A stretch of 64,000 nt of DNA from Sipunculus nudus (lineage: Eukaryota > Annelida > Sipuncula > Golfingiida > Sipunculidae), in contig CM049322.1 of NCBI GenBank assembly GCA_026874595.1, forward strand, positions 4,635,900 to 4,699,899, in the 5' to 3' direction. Numbering within the stretch: the stretch's first letter is position 1; every line of letters begins with the position of its first letter. The notes beneath the pieces were generated by a model that saw only the letters and a program-made list of their open reading frames with translations, was not told the DNA's origin and made no database searches. Position numbers and translations under genes: made by a program. Below, piece after piece: positions 11,203 through 21,300 of the stretch.

Positions 11203-14200
11203 ATAATAAGGGACCTAAAACTGATCCTTGAGGCACTCTAGTGGTAATAATCTATTTATTTGACTAATGTCTTTTAAAATCAACAGATTGAACTCTGTTT
11301 GTTAGATGATTAATTGACGATAGTAGTGATTTTCCTTCAATGCCGTATGATTCTAGTTTATGATTTAATGTATCAAATGCTTTTAATAAGTCTAGCATAG
11401 AGAGAGGGGTATGTTTCCATGGTCAATTTGTGTATGTATTCTGTCTGCTAGTTCTATTATTGCATGTTCGGTTGAATGTTTTCTTCGGAATCTATTTTGG
11501 TTGTTATATAGTACATTGTGTGTTTGTAGGAATTTATATAATTGACTGTACCTTACTTTTTTAAATATTTTTGAAATGCTTGGTAAAAGTGATACTGGCC
11601 TATGATTTTTAAAGTTAATGAATGCTTCCCTTTTTGTGATTAGGGTTATTTTTGCTATTTTTAGTTTATCAGGAAATATGCCAGTGGTCAGTGATTGATT
11701 TACAATAATGCATAGTGGCTTGATTATGACAGGACCAATTTTCTTTTGTGAATTACTAGAGAGAACATTATACCCTGTGCTATTTTTTGGCTTCAGGTTA
11801 TTGATTATATTCTGGACTTTCAATTCATTTATATGTTTGAATGTTAATAGATTTTCAATTATAGTTTTTTTTTGTTTTTTTTTCTGTGTAGTTAAGTATT
11901 TCATGTATTTTATTTCATGATTTATTTTTATTAATTGGCTATTTTTTTGCCTGTATTGCCGAAAAAGGTATAAAAATGATTTGCTATTTATCTGAGATCA
12001 TTTCTTTTATTGCCTTCGATTATGAAGTATTCAGGAATTTTTTTTTCTATTCTTTTTATTATTTCGTCAATTCTTGCCCTTCTTATTAATATTTATTTTT
12101 TATTTATTTAATTTATTGTTATAGTATTGCTGCTTTGCTTAGGTATAGTTTTTTAAGGGTCATGTTGTATAATTTAAGTTGATGTTTTTGTTTGTGTATT
12201 CTATGCTATCTGTTGCTGTAGGTCTCATTGATTTGTACAGTTTATCTCTATTTTTTGATGAGTCCGAATGTTATCCATTAATTTTTTTTGTTTTACAGTT
12301 GTTGTATTTAATTTTCGTTAATGGTATGTTTTTAGTAATCGCTTGAATCAGAATTTTTCTAGAATATTATAATCAATATTTGGGTCAGTTAAGAGGTCTG
12401 CGTTAAGTTTATCAATAATTTTTGTTGTTGATAAATCATTCTAGAGGGAGTCAATTGATTGAGTGGAAATTTTAAGTCTATAGATGTAGTGGTGTTTGAG
12501 CGATTTAATATATTGTGTAATAAAGTTGATGGATATAAAGCATGGCAAGTGATCAGATAGGTTACTTATAATAACACCTGACTGGCTGCGGTCGAGTGAA
12601 AAGTTTAAGAATATATTGTCGACAAGTGTTGCTGAGGTGTCAGTTATCCGAGTTCGTATTGTTATATTGTTAATCCAAAGATTCTCAATAAGTCAGATTC
12701 ATTATTTATAGTAATATCATACATTAATAGAACAGAAAATGAAGAGATTATTAATAAAAAAATAGCAGCATTGCAGCAAATGACGTAAACGTAAAGTTGC
12801 TAATATTATGTACGTTGTTTTGAAAATGGTAATAAAGTTAGGTTCTAGTTCTATTAGCGTTTCTATGGGTGCATGTTCCAAAATTATGGCCTCAACCCCG
12901 AATATTTCTGAACACCTGATGGATGTTCATGAAGAGGGGTGGACTTGAAGTTGACATTCAGTATTACTAAATTTAAATTTAATATATGCCAATATATTGC
13001 TTACTGGTCCGGATCCACAACAGGGATTAGCAGGGCATCCACGGCAAGGGCAAGTAGCAGCACAGCAAAGAACAGTCGCCAATATTGCAGCCACTAGATC
13101 TACAACCCCAACAAGAATCAGAAAGCTGTTCACGGCCACACGCATCACCTGTGTAAAAATTATATTGTACACATGTTTGTTTAACAAGAATATACATATC
13201 GTCAGATAAAATGGAGTTAGTCTATAATGGTACATTTTGCTAATTAATTGTAATATAAATTGTGCTACTAAATGAACTACTTAAATGTTTTTTCTGATCG
13301 TGTTTTAAGAGAAAAAAACGTTAAAGTGAACATTTTGTTAGCTCTACAGATGGTTTTGTGTAAAAAACCTACACATTGGGTGTCCCGGGAAGAGATGCAG
13401 GATTCTTTTGCGCGTTGGTTGTAACTGACAGTGGGGTGGAAACATCTCTTCACGACACAGTCTTTTCTGGTCAGTGACATGTCCGGGTTGTAAGGATCAT
13501 AAGGATACCATTCGGAGGCACGTAACGCGCTACTCCTCGACGAGAAGACGATAATACAAACAGCTGACAAGGAAGTAAGGATGGACATGACCATGGTGGC
13601 GACGATCTGAAAATGATTGAAAGCGAGAAGGTATTTGAAATATTTCAGCGTTTCAAGAATACCCAAGACGACAGGCGGGACAGTTTGACTAACACGTCGT
13701 AGGATAACGATACACATTGCATATTTGGAGATATCTAAATATCTGTATTTTTCAAATTATTCAACAGCTTCCATTGGGAAAAAACCAATAATAATACGGG
13801 ATTTTAACAGACCTTTTAACCAATTGATAACTAATTAATTTTATAAGCAGATGTTTAAGCTTCTTAAGTTAACTGTGTTAGCAATAAAATTACAGGAATA
13901 GGTACGTTAGAGATCATACATAAAATTATAAGGTGACAATTCAGGTAATCGGTATTCTGTTTTCTTTACCAGGTCATAAATCGAATGTCAGGATGTATAT
14001 TGAGATGGGTCACGGTTAAAGATATAGGTCTGAGGAATATAATTTTAAAAATACGTTACCAAATCTTAAGAACTTACAATAACGATTGTCTCTAATGTTC
14101 ATGGTACACACAATGACAGGAAATAGGAATAAATTATACACAAGTTTGAATAAAATTTTTACTTCATCTCTAAAAAAGTATTCCGTATTGCATATTCCTT

Positions 14201-16233
14201 CGATTGGACCTACCAGAAAAATCGTCTTCTTTCTTGCGGCGCAAATGCCGAGGCCGCCGGCGATGATCATCTAAAATGTAATGAGATACAATGAAAAAGG
14301 GAGATATCACTTGAAGGACAAACTTATTTTTATTGCGCATCGCCTAACAATTTTAAGCTGTAACGTTTTGATTGATAAATGGACTTTTACCATTACTGGA
14401 AGGATTTTTTGTCATTATGAGGCATTTTTTTTTGTTATTTCAAGAGAGAAGGACAGTCAGAGCAGTTGGTTATTTAGCTGAAATGTTGATTTAATCCTGC
14501 TTTTGACAAATCAAAATATTCGATTGAGCGACGCTGTGGTACGTACTGGAGATAAGATGATATGAATTATGGTTCTTCCTGGGTATCAGTGCTACGTTTG
14601 TAATATATATGCCACGGATGCTTCACGCGTGTAAAGTATAAAATAAACGTTATCCTAAGGTTATTTAGCAGATGGTGTGGGTGATCCTGATGCCGGCTTG
14701 CTGATGTTCATTAATCGGCAACTCTTACAACTTATCGAGGACCATGGTGGACTCAATTTTACATATTGACTCACGCTTTCAGTCACGGGTGTATTGTGTA
14801 TAAAACATAGCCAGTGGTAAGAAACTGCAGCTGTTTAGGATATAATATAAAAATACCTTTGGATTCCATTTTTTTAATTTGGACTCAGTGAAATACATAT
14901 TCAATATTATCAAATTAGGAATAGAATGTAATAACAGAAGACTTAATGTTACTATTGTTTCAAATACTGTTGTACCATTGTTTAACCAGAGTTAAGATTA
15001 AATAAATGGGAAATGGAATGTTAAATCTCTTTTAGATATCATGAATACAATAAGTTAAACATAAGTCCCATACACGTGTTACCATAAGTGTTTACAAAGA
15101 ATGGTTTCACCATTTTGATGAACATTTTTTGATAAAAACAATACTGGTGACATTCGATATATTATTTGAAGGGGGACTTGACACTTTTTTCTACCAATAG
15201 AATGTCTTATATATGTTGCGTATGATATCTACAAAGTATATTTTGTTTAATTTTGAAATAAAATTCGGGGTTCAATGTGCTTTTCGAAGTATATGAAGTT
15301 GAAAATGGACACGTGGTGTTTTTATATTATATAATAGGAGAACAAAAACTAAATATTTTAGAAAACTGACGAATACTTTATTTTATAATATTGTAAATGA
15401 ACATGCAAAATTAAATATCAGTCATATTTGAAGATAAATTTGTGTATGACAATTTTACATTTTGGGCAAAAATGTGAAAATTGTGGAGATAATAAGTTCA
15501 GTGAACCCCCATAGTTGGCGCTGGTGATTTTGAGACAGAGAGTCTCATTCTAAAACCCCCATATAAAAATATAATATATCACCACGAAAAAAAATTATTC
15601 CTAATTACTAATTATCTCATAGAGTTATACTGTCCATGTCACTTCAAATTATAAACCGATATATATATGCTCTGTTTTGTCATTTTATTGCAACTGTTAA
15701 AACTGTGCTGAAAATATATTCCTGCACATGAGCCTTTTCTTATGATATTCTGTTTGAAAATTTCAAAGTCTAATCGTGCTGCTAATTATAAAATTATCAA
15801 ACAAAGCTGTTCCGCTGAGAATTCTTGCAGTTATTATTTATCCTAGTTACTTTTCTCAAATGATGCACCGAAGCGATGATGGTTTTATGACAGCAGAAGT
15901 CAAAATATTTAGCATGTTATCCCACCATAAATTTTTAATTTGCATTGTCATTAGTAGCGGCGGCAGTAAGGAGTTTAGTTTCCCCTGAAGTAAGATGTAA
16001 AAAATGTGCCTTACCAGTACACCTCCCCGTATTCCAGCTCCAAAAATGCTGAACAGGTCTCCATTTACCACTGCTGCAATATGACATGCGAAACATACAG
16101 CACCACAAACCAGCTGAACAACAGCCAAGGCCAGAGCTTGGGTACCCGAATAGTTCCTTCGACGAACGTCAGGTGGCTGATCCAGAACTGCCTGTTCTGA
16201 CGAATGTTGCATCCTGCTGGCAGCTTTCCCCAT
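8680..16233 (-). CDS. MS4A/CD20-like four-transmembrane protein, copy A (5 exons)
   Basis: Reconstructed from spliced exons on the minus strand: 16233-16015, 14270-14214, 13606-13373, 13148-13005 and 8811-8680 (786 nt, 261 residues plus stop). Every intron is phase 0 with GT/AG ends. Residues about 31-55 form TM1 (ALAVVQLVCGAVCF), about 64-90 TM2 (GVL joined to MIIAGGLGICAARKK), about 93-113 TM3 (IVATMVMSILTSL), and about 174-200 TM4 (FLILVGVVDLVAAIL). This order, with short cytoplasmic ends, a basic stretch after TM2 and a long TM3-TM4 loop holding four cysteines, is the MS4A (CD20-like) plan. Family members act at the plasma or endosomal membrane as receptor adaptors or ion-flux modulators; the ligand here is unknown. 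The tail is cysteine-rich after TM4 (CCAATCPCRGC), so palmitoylation is possible. AATAAA signals lie about 65 bp past the stop. The last exon is the least certain part. Confidence 0.75.
11136..11198. repeat. (TA)n microsatellite inside the LINE RT
   Basis: It lies between the minus-strand codons for GPLLYFIYI and MNDIHHC, which are adjacent in intact non-LTR reverse transcriptases. Confidence 0.9.
11392..11904 (-). pseudogene. LINE reverse transcriptase fragment (170 codons open)
   Basis: Longest open piece of the copy-A LINE. It encodes the fingers/palm part of a non-LTR reverse transcriptase (finger motifs NNLKPKNSTGYN, INFKNHRPVSLLPSISKI, NRFRRKHSTEHAIIELADRI). The frame breaks just before the motif-A aspartate, which continues in another frame at 11395-11356. 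It is not expected to make active enzyme. Confidence 0.75.
13005..13148 (-). CDS. MS4A-like copy A, exon 4 (TM4)
   Basis: 144 nt, 48 codons, between acceptor TTTACACAG and donor GTAAGC. It encodes TM4 (NSFLILVGVVDLVAAILATV) and a cysteine-rich juxtamembrane stretch with CPCRGCPANPCC. Only one silent change separates it from copy B. Read-through into the intron would add about 25 residues and stop at 12927, so an intron-retained short form is possible. Confidence 0.8.
13373..13606 (-). CDS. MS4A-like copy A, exon 3 (TM3 and extracellular loop)
   Basis: 234 nt, 78 codons, between acceptor TTTTCAG and donor GTAGGT. It begins with TM3 (IVATMVMSILTSLSAVCIIV) and continues into the large extracellular loop with four cysteines (RKDC, KRC, ESC, TQC), probably two disulphides. 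The loop differs strongly from copy B; TM3 does not. Confidence 0.8.
14214..14270 (-). CDS. MS4A-like copy A, exon 2 (TM2)
   Basis: A 57-nt exon between acceptor TTTTAG and donor GTAGGT. It encodes MIIAGGLGICAARKKTIFL, the second half of TM2 and the following basic cytoplasmic turn. It is nucleotide-identical to the copy-B exon, while the flanking introns differ. Confidence 0.8.
16015..16233 (-). CDS. MS4A-like copy A, exon 1 (N-terminus, TM1)
   Basis: 219 nt, 73 codons, from ATG (MGKAASRMQHSSEQ) to CTG followed by the donor GTAAGG. It encodes a cytoplasmic N-terminus, TM1 and the first half of TM2. The start was chosen because it is the first ATG conserved in both gene copies and is followed directly by conserved sequence. 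The usual aromatic residue before GG at the start of TM2 is arginine here (GIRGG) but tryptophan in copy B (GIWGG). Confidence 0.8.
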
Positions 16234-16535
16234 AGCGTCAGTGGATATTTCTATGAATGATAACCAGTCAGGGAAAATGCATAGAATGACAGATACTCAA
16301 GCTGCTGGACAAACACACACACATGTATGTATATATGGTAAATATGAAATGGGACATCTTTAAGATTAACCTATTTATGTTCATGCGAGTATTCGAGGCC
16401 CACATGCCTTGGTGTGTAATTATTTATGAGTTAATGTATTTTAAAGCCGTCATTCTTCTTCCTCGCTTCATATTAAAATCGGATAACACGACAGACTGTG
16501 CCAGCAAATTTTATATTTATTTGTATCAATTGTAT

Positions 16536-16537
<2 letters not shown>

Positions 16538-16582
<45 letters not shown>

Positions 16583-16618
16583 TATATACTTATAGATGCA
16601 ACCATGGGGGGGGGGGGG
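16538..16618. repeat. (TA)n tract and G-run, copy A
   Basis: TA from 16538 to 16590 and 13 G at 16606-16618, upstream of the MS4A-like copy A gene. The matching position in copy B is 25364-25447. Confidence 0.9.
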
Positions 16619-18094
16619 ACCACGACTATCAGGGAACCGGGTCGTTTTTCATTATTTTCAGTTCAATTTTTCTGAAAATTGTTCCATAAATAATTATTTA
16701 TACATAAAAGTATAACTCTCGTCAAAACTCTACGTGTCACAATTTTGCAAGAATCGCTTTCAAACTAACGAAGTTGATTGATAATCGAAAGTCCTTATTG
16801 TTCCATATTTGCGAGTTTTTCATGCACAATTTTACATGTGACCACTGAGCTGCACGTGTACCCACCTGTCTGGGCGGAGCTTAGGCACGGTCAGTGACGC
16901 GTGCCGAATTTCTCGGCTATCAGGTGCTATATACGTGGATTGACACGCCCACAGCTAAATGTAGCGTCAAATTTTCCTCTCATCAACCCATAAGTGTATT
17001 GAAGGTAAATGATCTAATGGCATCCCGATTTCCACAACAATACCAATAATTTTAGGATTACAAACGACGATGCCACCCAAATTAGGAAAGCCGGACGACG
17101 GTTGAAGATGACATACACAATATATAATTTTTATTACTAGGGGTGGTTTTCTAGAATACAGATGTTTTATCAATATTCTATTAAATCCTAAATATATAGC
17201 TCGGGAACTTCAAGCCAGCAGCATAAATATGAAATATTATATGAAGGGTTCTATAACTCTGAGCAAGCCGATGAACATTTGTTTAAAATGAAAAGATAAA
17301 AAACACAATATCTGTGCTACGAATAAACAAAATCAGTCATGTGCATCCTTAAACCCTGCGCGGAGTTTAGTGCGAAACTTTACCGATGGTTAAAAAGGGA
17401 CCCTATTGCCATTTGTCGACAGGCTAATTAACTGGTCACAAGTGATGACAATTGCTACACCAGATTTCTACTCATTTTCCAAACATTGAAACTTTACGTC
17501 CACGTTTTTTCGTCCATAAAATAAATTCAGTATTGTCTACGTTCAAAATCATATGTGTTACCATAACACCGGTCTCAGCTCATTTAGCTGAATGTTTATG
17601 CCTGTCCGGATATGCAAACTTGTATTTTATATGATAAGTCTATAGGGATGGCAGAAGAATACTTGATATTTTACAAAATGATTTTTGAAAGGAACCATAA
17701 CGTCTGATATTGAATATTTTATTATAATGAATACGTTTGGAATTTTAAATATGCCTGTAGGAAGGAGGAGACATTATTAAAGCAAAAGAATGACGAATAA
17801 AAAATGATTTGGTCCAAATTTTAACACAGTAAATGTTTAATCATTATATTCTGCACTTGGTATGTTGTTGTATTAGGGATGATAACTTAGTTCGTTGGTG
17901 TATATGAAAAAGACTTTACCAGGCATGATATACGATTATTTTTATTGAGATATTACATAAAAATTACCCAAACAGATGGTATATTTCAATGGTGCTATGA
18001 TGTTTCATTTTGTTCACGATTTACTTAGAAGAAAACGGTCAGGGGAATCTATGCACTGAAAAATAAATAAAAAAAAACAGACTGATGCAACAAA

Positions 18095-18108
18095 TTTATT
18101 CATTTATT
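18095..18108 (-). terminator. Poly(A) signal pair, MS4A-like copy B
   Basis: Two AATAAA hexamers on the minus strand about 100-110 bp past the frameshifted stop. Confidence 0.4.
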
Positions 18109-18205
18109 TGTTTCAATTACTTTGACAATATATAAGCGGATCATGATTCCACGACCTCTCGTAGCAAAACTCAAGCTTCGGGGTCCTGGTCCGACTCCAC
18201 TGACT

Positions 18206-18301
18206 TCAGATATGTGTAGCTAGCCATTTCTCTGCCTGGAGATCGCGTCCCACAGTTAACCTCGCAAAAACATGTCCGCTTTCAGTACCACATCTCAGCA
18301 T
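18206..18301 (-). CDS. MS4A-like copy B, terminal exon 5, frameshifted
   Basis: The acceptor TTTCCCAG is intact. A one-base deletion near 18280 shifts the frame after MLRCGTE and gives a 31-residue tail ending WLATHI. In copy A the same segment gives a 43-residue acidic-ended tail. Poly(A)-like AATAAA signals remain at 18095-18108 on the minus strand. Confidence 0.5.
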   Translation of the reverse strand: MLRCGTESGHVFARLTVGRDLQAEKWLATHI

Positions 18302-21300
18302 CTGGGAAACAAGACCAGCAAATGTTGGAAATGCAATTATGCGAACAGGTAAGTAAATTTGCAAAAAAAAAAACTTTACCCAGAATATATCAATGTGTCA
18401 TGATATATTTGATGTGTCCTAGTTGTCGATATTGCCGAATTGAATGTGTTCGGCAACCTCTCTTAAATTAAATTCTAAAATCCTATAAGATTTTATCTTG
18501 ACGCAATAAATAAGTTCCTCGAGGCAATAAGTGCACACCAAGTAGATTGGAATGAAAGTTTCCATAATTAAAATAAGGTAGATATATACACACAGATACA
18601 ATTGTTTACGCATATGTGTTATACTCTGCATGATATGGTATTTTATTCAAATTTTCCCTGCTGGCTGTGATGTAGCAAATTGACATTCGCCAAGCTTTGT
18701 TAGCTTTACACCAGCAGTGTTTGATTTAGAATACCTTTCCCTGTAAATATACAGTCCAAATAGGATTGTCAAGATAAGGAATTCTAAAAGTCTTTTTTAA
18801 TGTGAACATGTCTATAAATATCTATTATGAGTTGGTTAGTCAATGTGGGGGAAAATGCCATATTACGAAGAGAGCACGATGACCCACGGCATCATTTAAT
18901 TCAGCCATTACTATTTAGTTAGGATCCCTGAATCATATTGTTTTAGATGCATGTGACCCATTCAAATGAGTACATGTGTAACAAACAACAAATAATTACA
19001 GGGTTGCAAAGACGAATCCCCTATTGGAAATGATGCATTGAGAGTCTCGTTGAAGTACTCATTGCGTTTTGCACATTTTCGAAAGATATAGCAATGGTTT
19101 ACTAACTTTGAAAGGAGTCCGAATCTTATAAATTGCATACACCTTAAAATAATGATAGGAGAAACTAATCTGCTGCGAAAGCAAGTTAAACTCATGATAA
19201 CTCGTGCCTCACAGCAAAGTAATAAGCAGTCTATACAACAATTGACTAGAAAAAACAAGAAATTTTTTTTACAAAGTAAAAACGTTATCTAATCCGTTTT
19301 CTGAGAACATTTATCTTAAATGTATAGCATGGTACTTTGAGAGAGAGAAAAAACTTTTTATTTGACATAAAAGAAAATGATCCATACAAAATATATTCAA
19401 TATGGGAATATTTTGTTTTCATTGTCTCACTCTATTGGAGACTGTTGTTACGGAATGTAGTCTGCTGACACAATATCCACCTGTGCGTGTCACATAGAGA
19501 GAGAGAAATTGTACATAAATATGGAGGTTAAATGATTATACATTTCTTAATTTTTGAGACTATATGTTTTAATGAGGAAAATTGTGAAAAACTGGAAAGA
19601 TTTACAACTTGTATTACTGAAATTAGTTTGTTATTGAAAAAGAAATTAAAAAGAAAATTTGTTTTGGCTTTAACTAATTTTTGTTACAGATGTAACAGTT
19701 TATCTGGAGGCATTTGTCTTTATATGGATTTATAAAATGTTGTTTGATGTAGCAAATCAAACCTTGAAAATTATGAGTGAAGATTTTGTCAACAACAATT
19801 TAGTCGGTTTCATTTATGGCTTTTGGTGTTATGTTTCTCAGACAGCTGTGTACTGTTTTAGTTCTGGTTTTATTTGTAATAAGTGTATCTTTATGTCTTG
19901 TGTCATATTAATGTTTCATAATCCTTGTTGAAATATTAAATGTTTGGAAATATTTTGGAAGCTCTTCAAGGCAGTGAATAGAGTAAAATTTTATAAATTT
20001 AGTCTGAAGATGTCATTTATTTTCAGGATTTTTATGATTTATAAATAGGTTTAGTGTGGGCATTGTATTTAGTATCTGTCGTAATTCTTATGGTTTTTTT
20101 TTTTGGGGGGGGGGGAATTTCTCTTATCTATTAATATCAAAGTCCCATATCAGAATTCCATAATTTGATTGTGACAGAATATGAGTATCATATATAATTT
20201 TAAGTATATGAATATGTAGGTAATGTTTTTTTTAATTTATTGAGGATTCCAATATATTTTGAGAATTTGGTTGCAACTTTGTTTGTGTGATTGCCATTTC
20301 ATATGTTCGTTCACTGTAAGTTCAGTGAATCCTGCAACTTTGTGTATAGGTATATTATTTATTTTTAGTTCAGGGCTTCCTTCTTGTATGCTCTCATTCT
20401 GAGAGTGAAACATCATGAATTAATTTTTGTTACATTTAAAATTTAATCAATTTTGGTGGTTATATAGTACATCGTGTGTTTGTAGAATTTATTCAATTGA
20501 CTGTACCTTACTTTTTTAAATATTTTTGAAATGCTTGGTAAAAGTGATACTGGCCTATGATTTTTAAGGTTAACGAATGCTTCCCTTTTTGTGATTAGGG
20601 TTATTTTTGCTATTTTTAGTTTATCAGGAAATATGCCAGTGGTCAGTGATTGATTTACAATAATGCATAGTGGCTTGATTATGACAGGACCAATTTTCTT
20701 TTGTGAATTACTAGAGAGAACATTAAACCCTGTGCTATTTTTGGCTTCAGGTTATTGATTATATTCTGGACTTTCAATTCATTTATATGTTTGAATGTTA
20801 ATAGATTTTCAATAATAGTTTTTTTTATTTTTTTTCTGTGTAGTTAAGTATTTCATGTATTTTATTTCATGATATATTTTTATTAATTGGCTATTTTTTT
20901 TGCCTGTATTGCCGAAAAAGGTATTAAAATGATTTGCTATTTATCTGAGATCATTTCTTTTATTGCCTTCGATTATGAAGTATTCAGGATTTTTTTTTCT
21001 ATTCTTTTTATTATTTCGTCAATTCTTGCCCTTGTTATTAATATTTATTTTTTATTTATTTAATTTATTGTTATAGTATTGCTGCTTTGCTTCAAGTATA
21101 GTTTGTGTAAGGGTCATGTTGTATTATTAAAGTTGATGTTTTTGTTTGTGTATTCTATGCTATCTGTTGCTGCAGCTCTCATGGATTTGTACAGTTTATC
21201 TCTATGTTTTGATGAGTCCGAATGTTATCCATTAATTTTTTTTGTTTTACAGTTGTTGTATTTAATTTTCGTTAATGGTATGTTTTTAGTAATCGCTTGA

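Larger units (their letters stand above)
10050..12900 (-). mobile_element. Degenerate non-LTR retrotransposon (LINE) in intron 4 of MS4A-like copy A
   Basis: On the minus strand, broken frames spell a LINE ORF2 in the right order. The APE-type endonuclease end appears near 12640-12540 (TDTSATLVDNIF, then SNLSDHLPCF). The reverse transcriptase N-part at 11904-11392 includes KPKNSTGYNVLS, GIFPDKLKIAKI and HRPVSLLPSISKIF. The catalytic region is at 11395-11356 (DLLKAFDTLNHKL), about 11236-11205 (VPQGSVLGPLL) and 11094-11080 (YADDT). Downstream pieces include QLNYGILIWGFDINR near 10700. Stops and frameshifts make it inactive. It lies inside the host gene in the same orientation and is shared with copy B, so it inserted before the duplication. 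CR1/Jockey-like affinity is likely but the clade is not certain. Confidence 0.8.
7285..16795. repeat. Tandem segmental duplication 1, copy A
   Basis: Direct repeat partner of 16796-26410. The match starts near the string CATATTTGC followed by ACAATTTTACATGTGACC and runs through downstream sequence, gene, introns and upstream flank. Divergence in non-coding parts looks like a few to several percent by eye. Copy A has about 0.5 kb (10966-11490, LINE core and a TA tract) that copy B lacks, plus short inserts such as 14613-14688. Confidence 0.85.

Noticed and set aside
12997-13209. Plus-strand frames opposite MS4A-like exon 4, also at 21876-22157, 16006-16200 and 24837-25031
   Set aside because: They are antisense shadows of exons whose splice sites and protein features lie on the minus strand.
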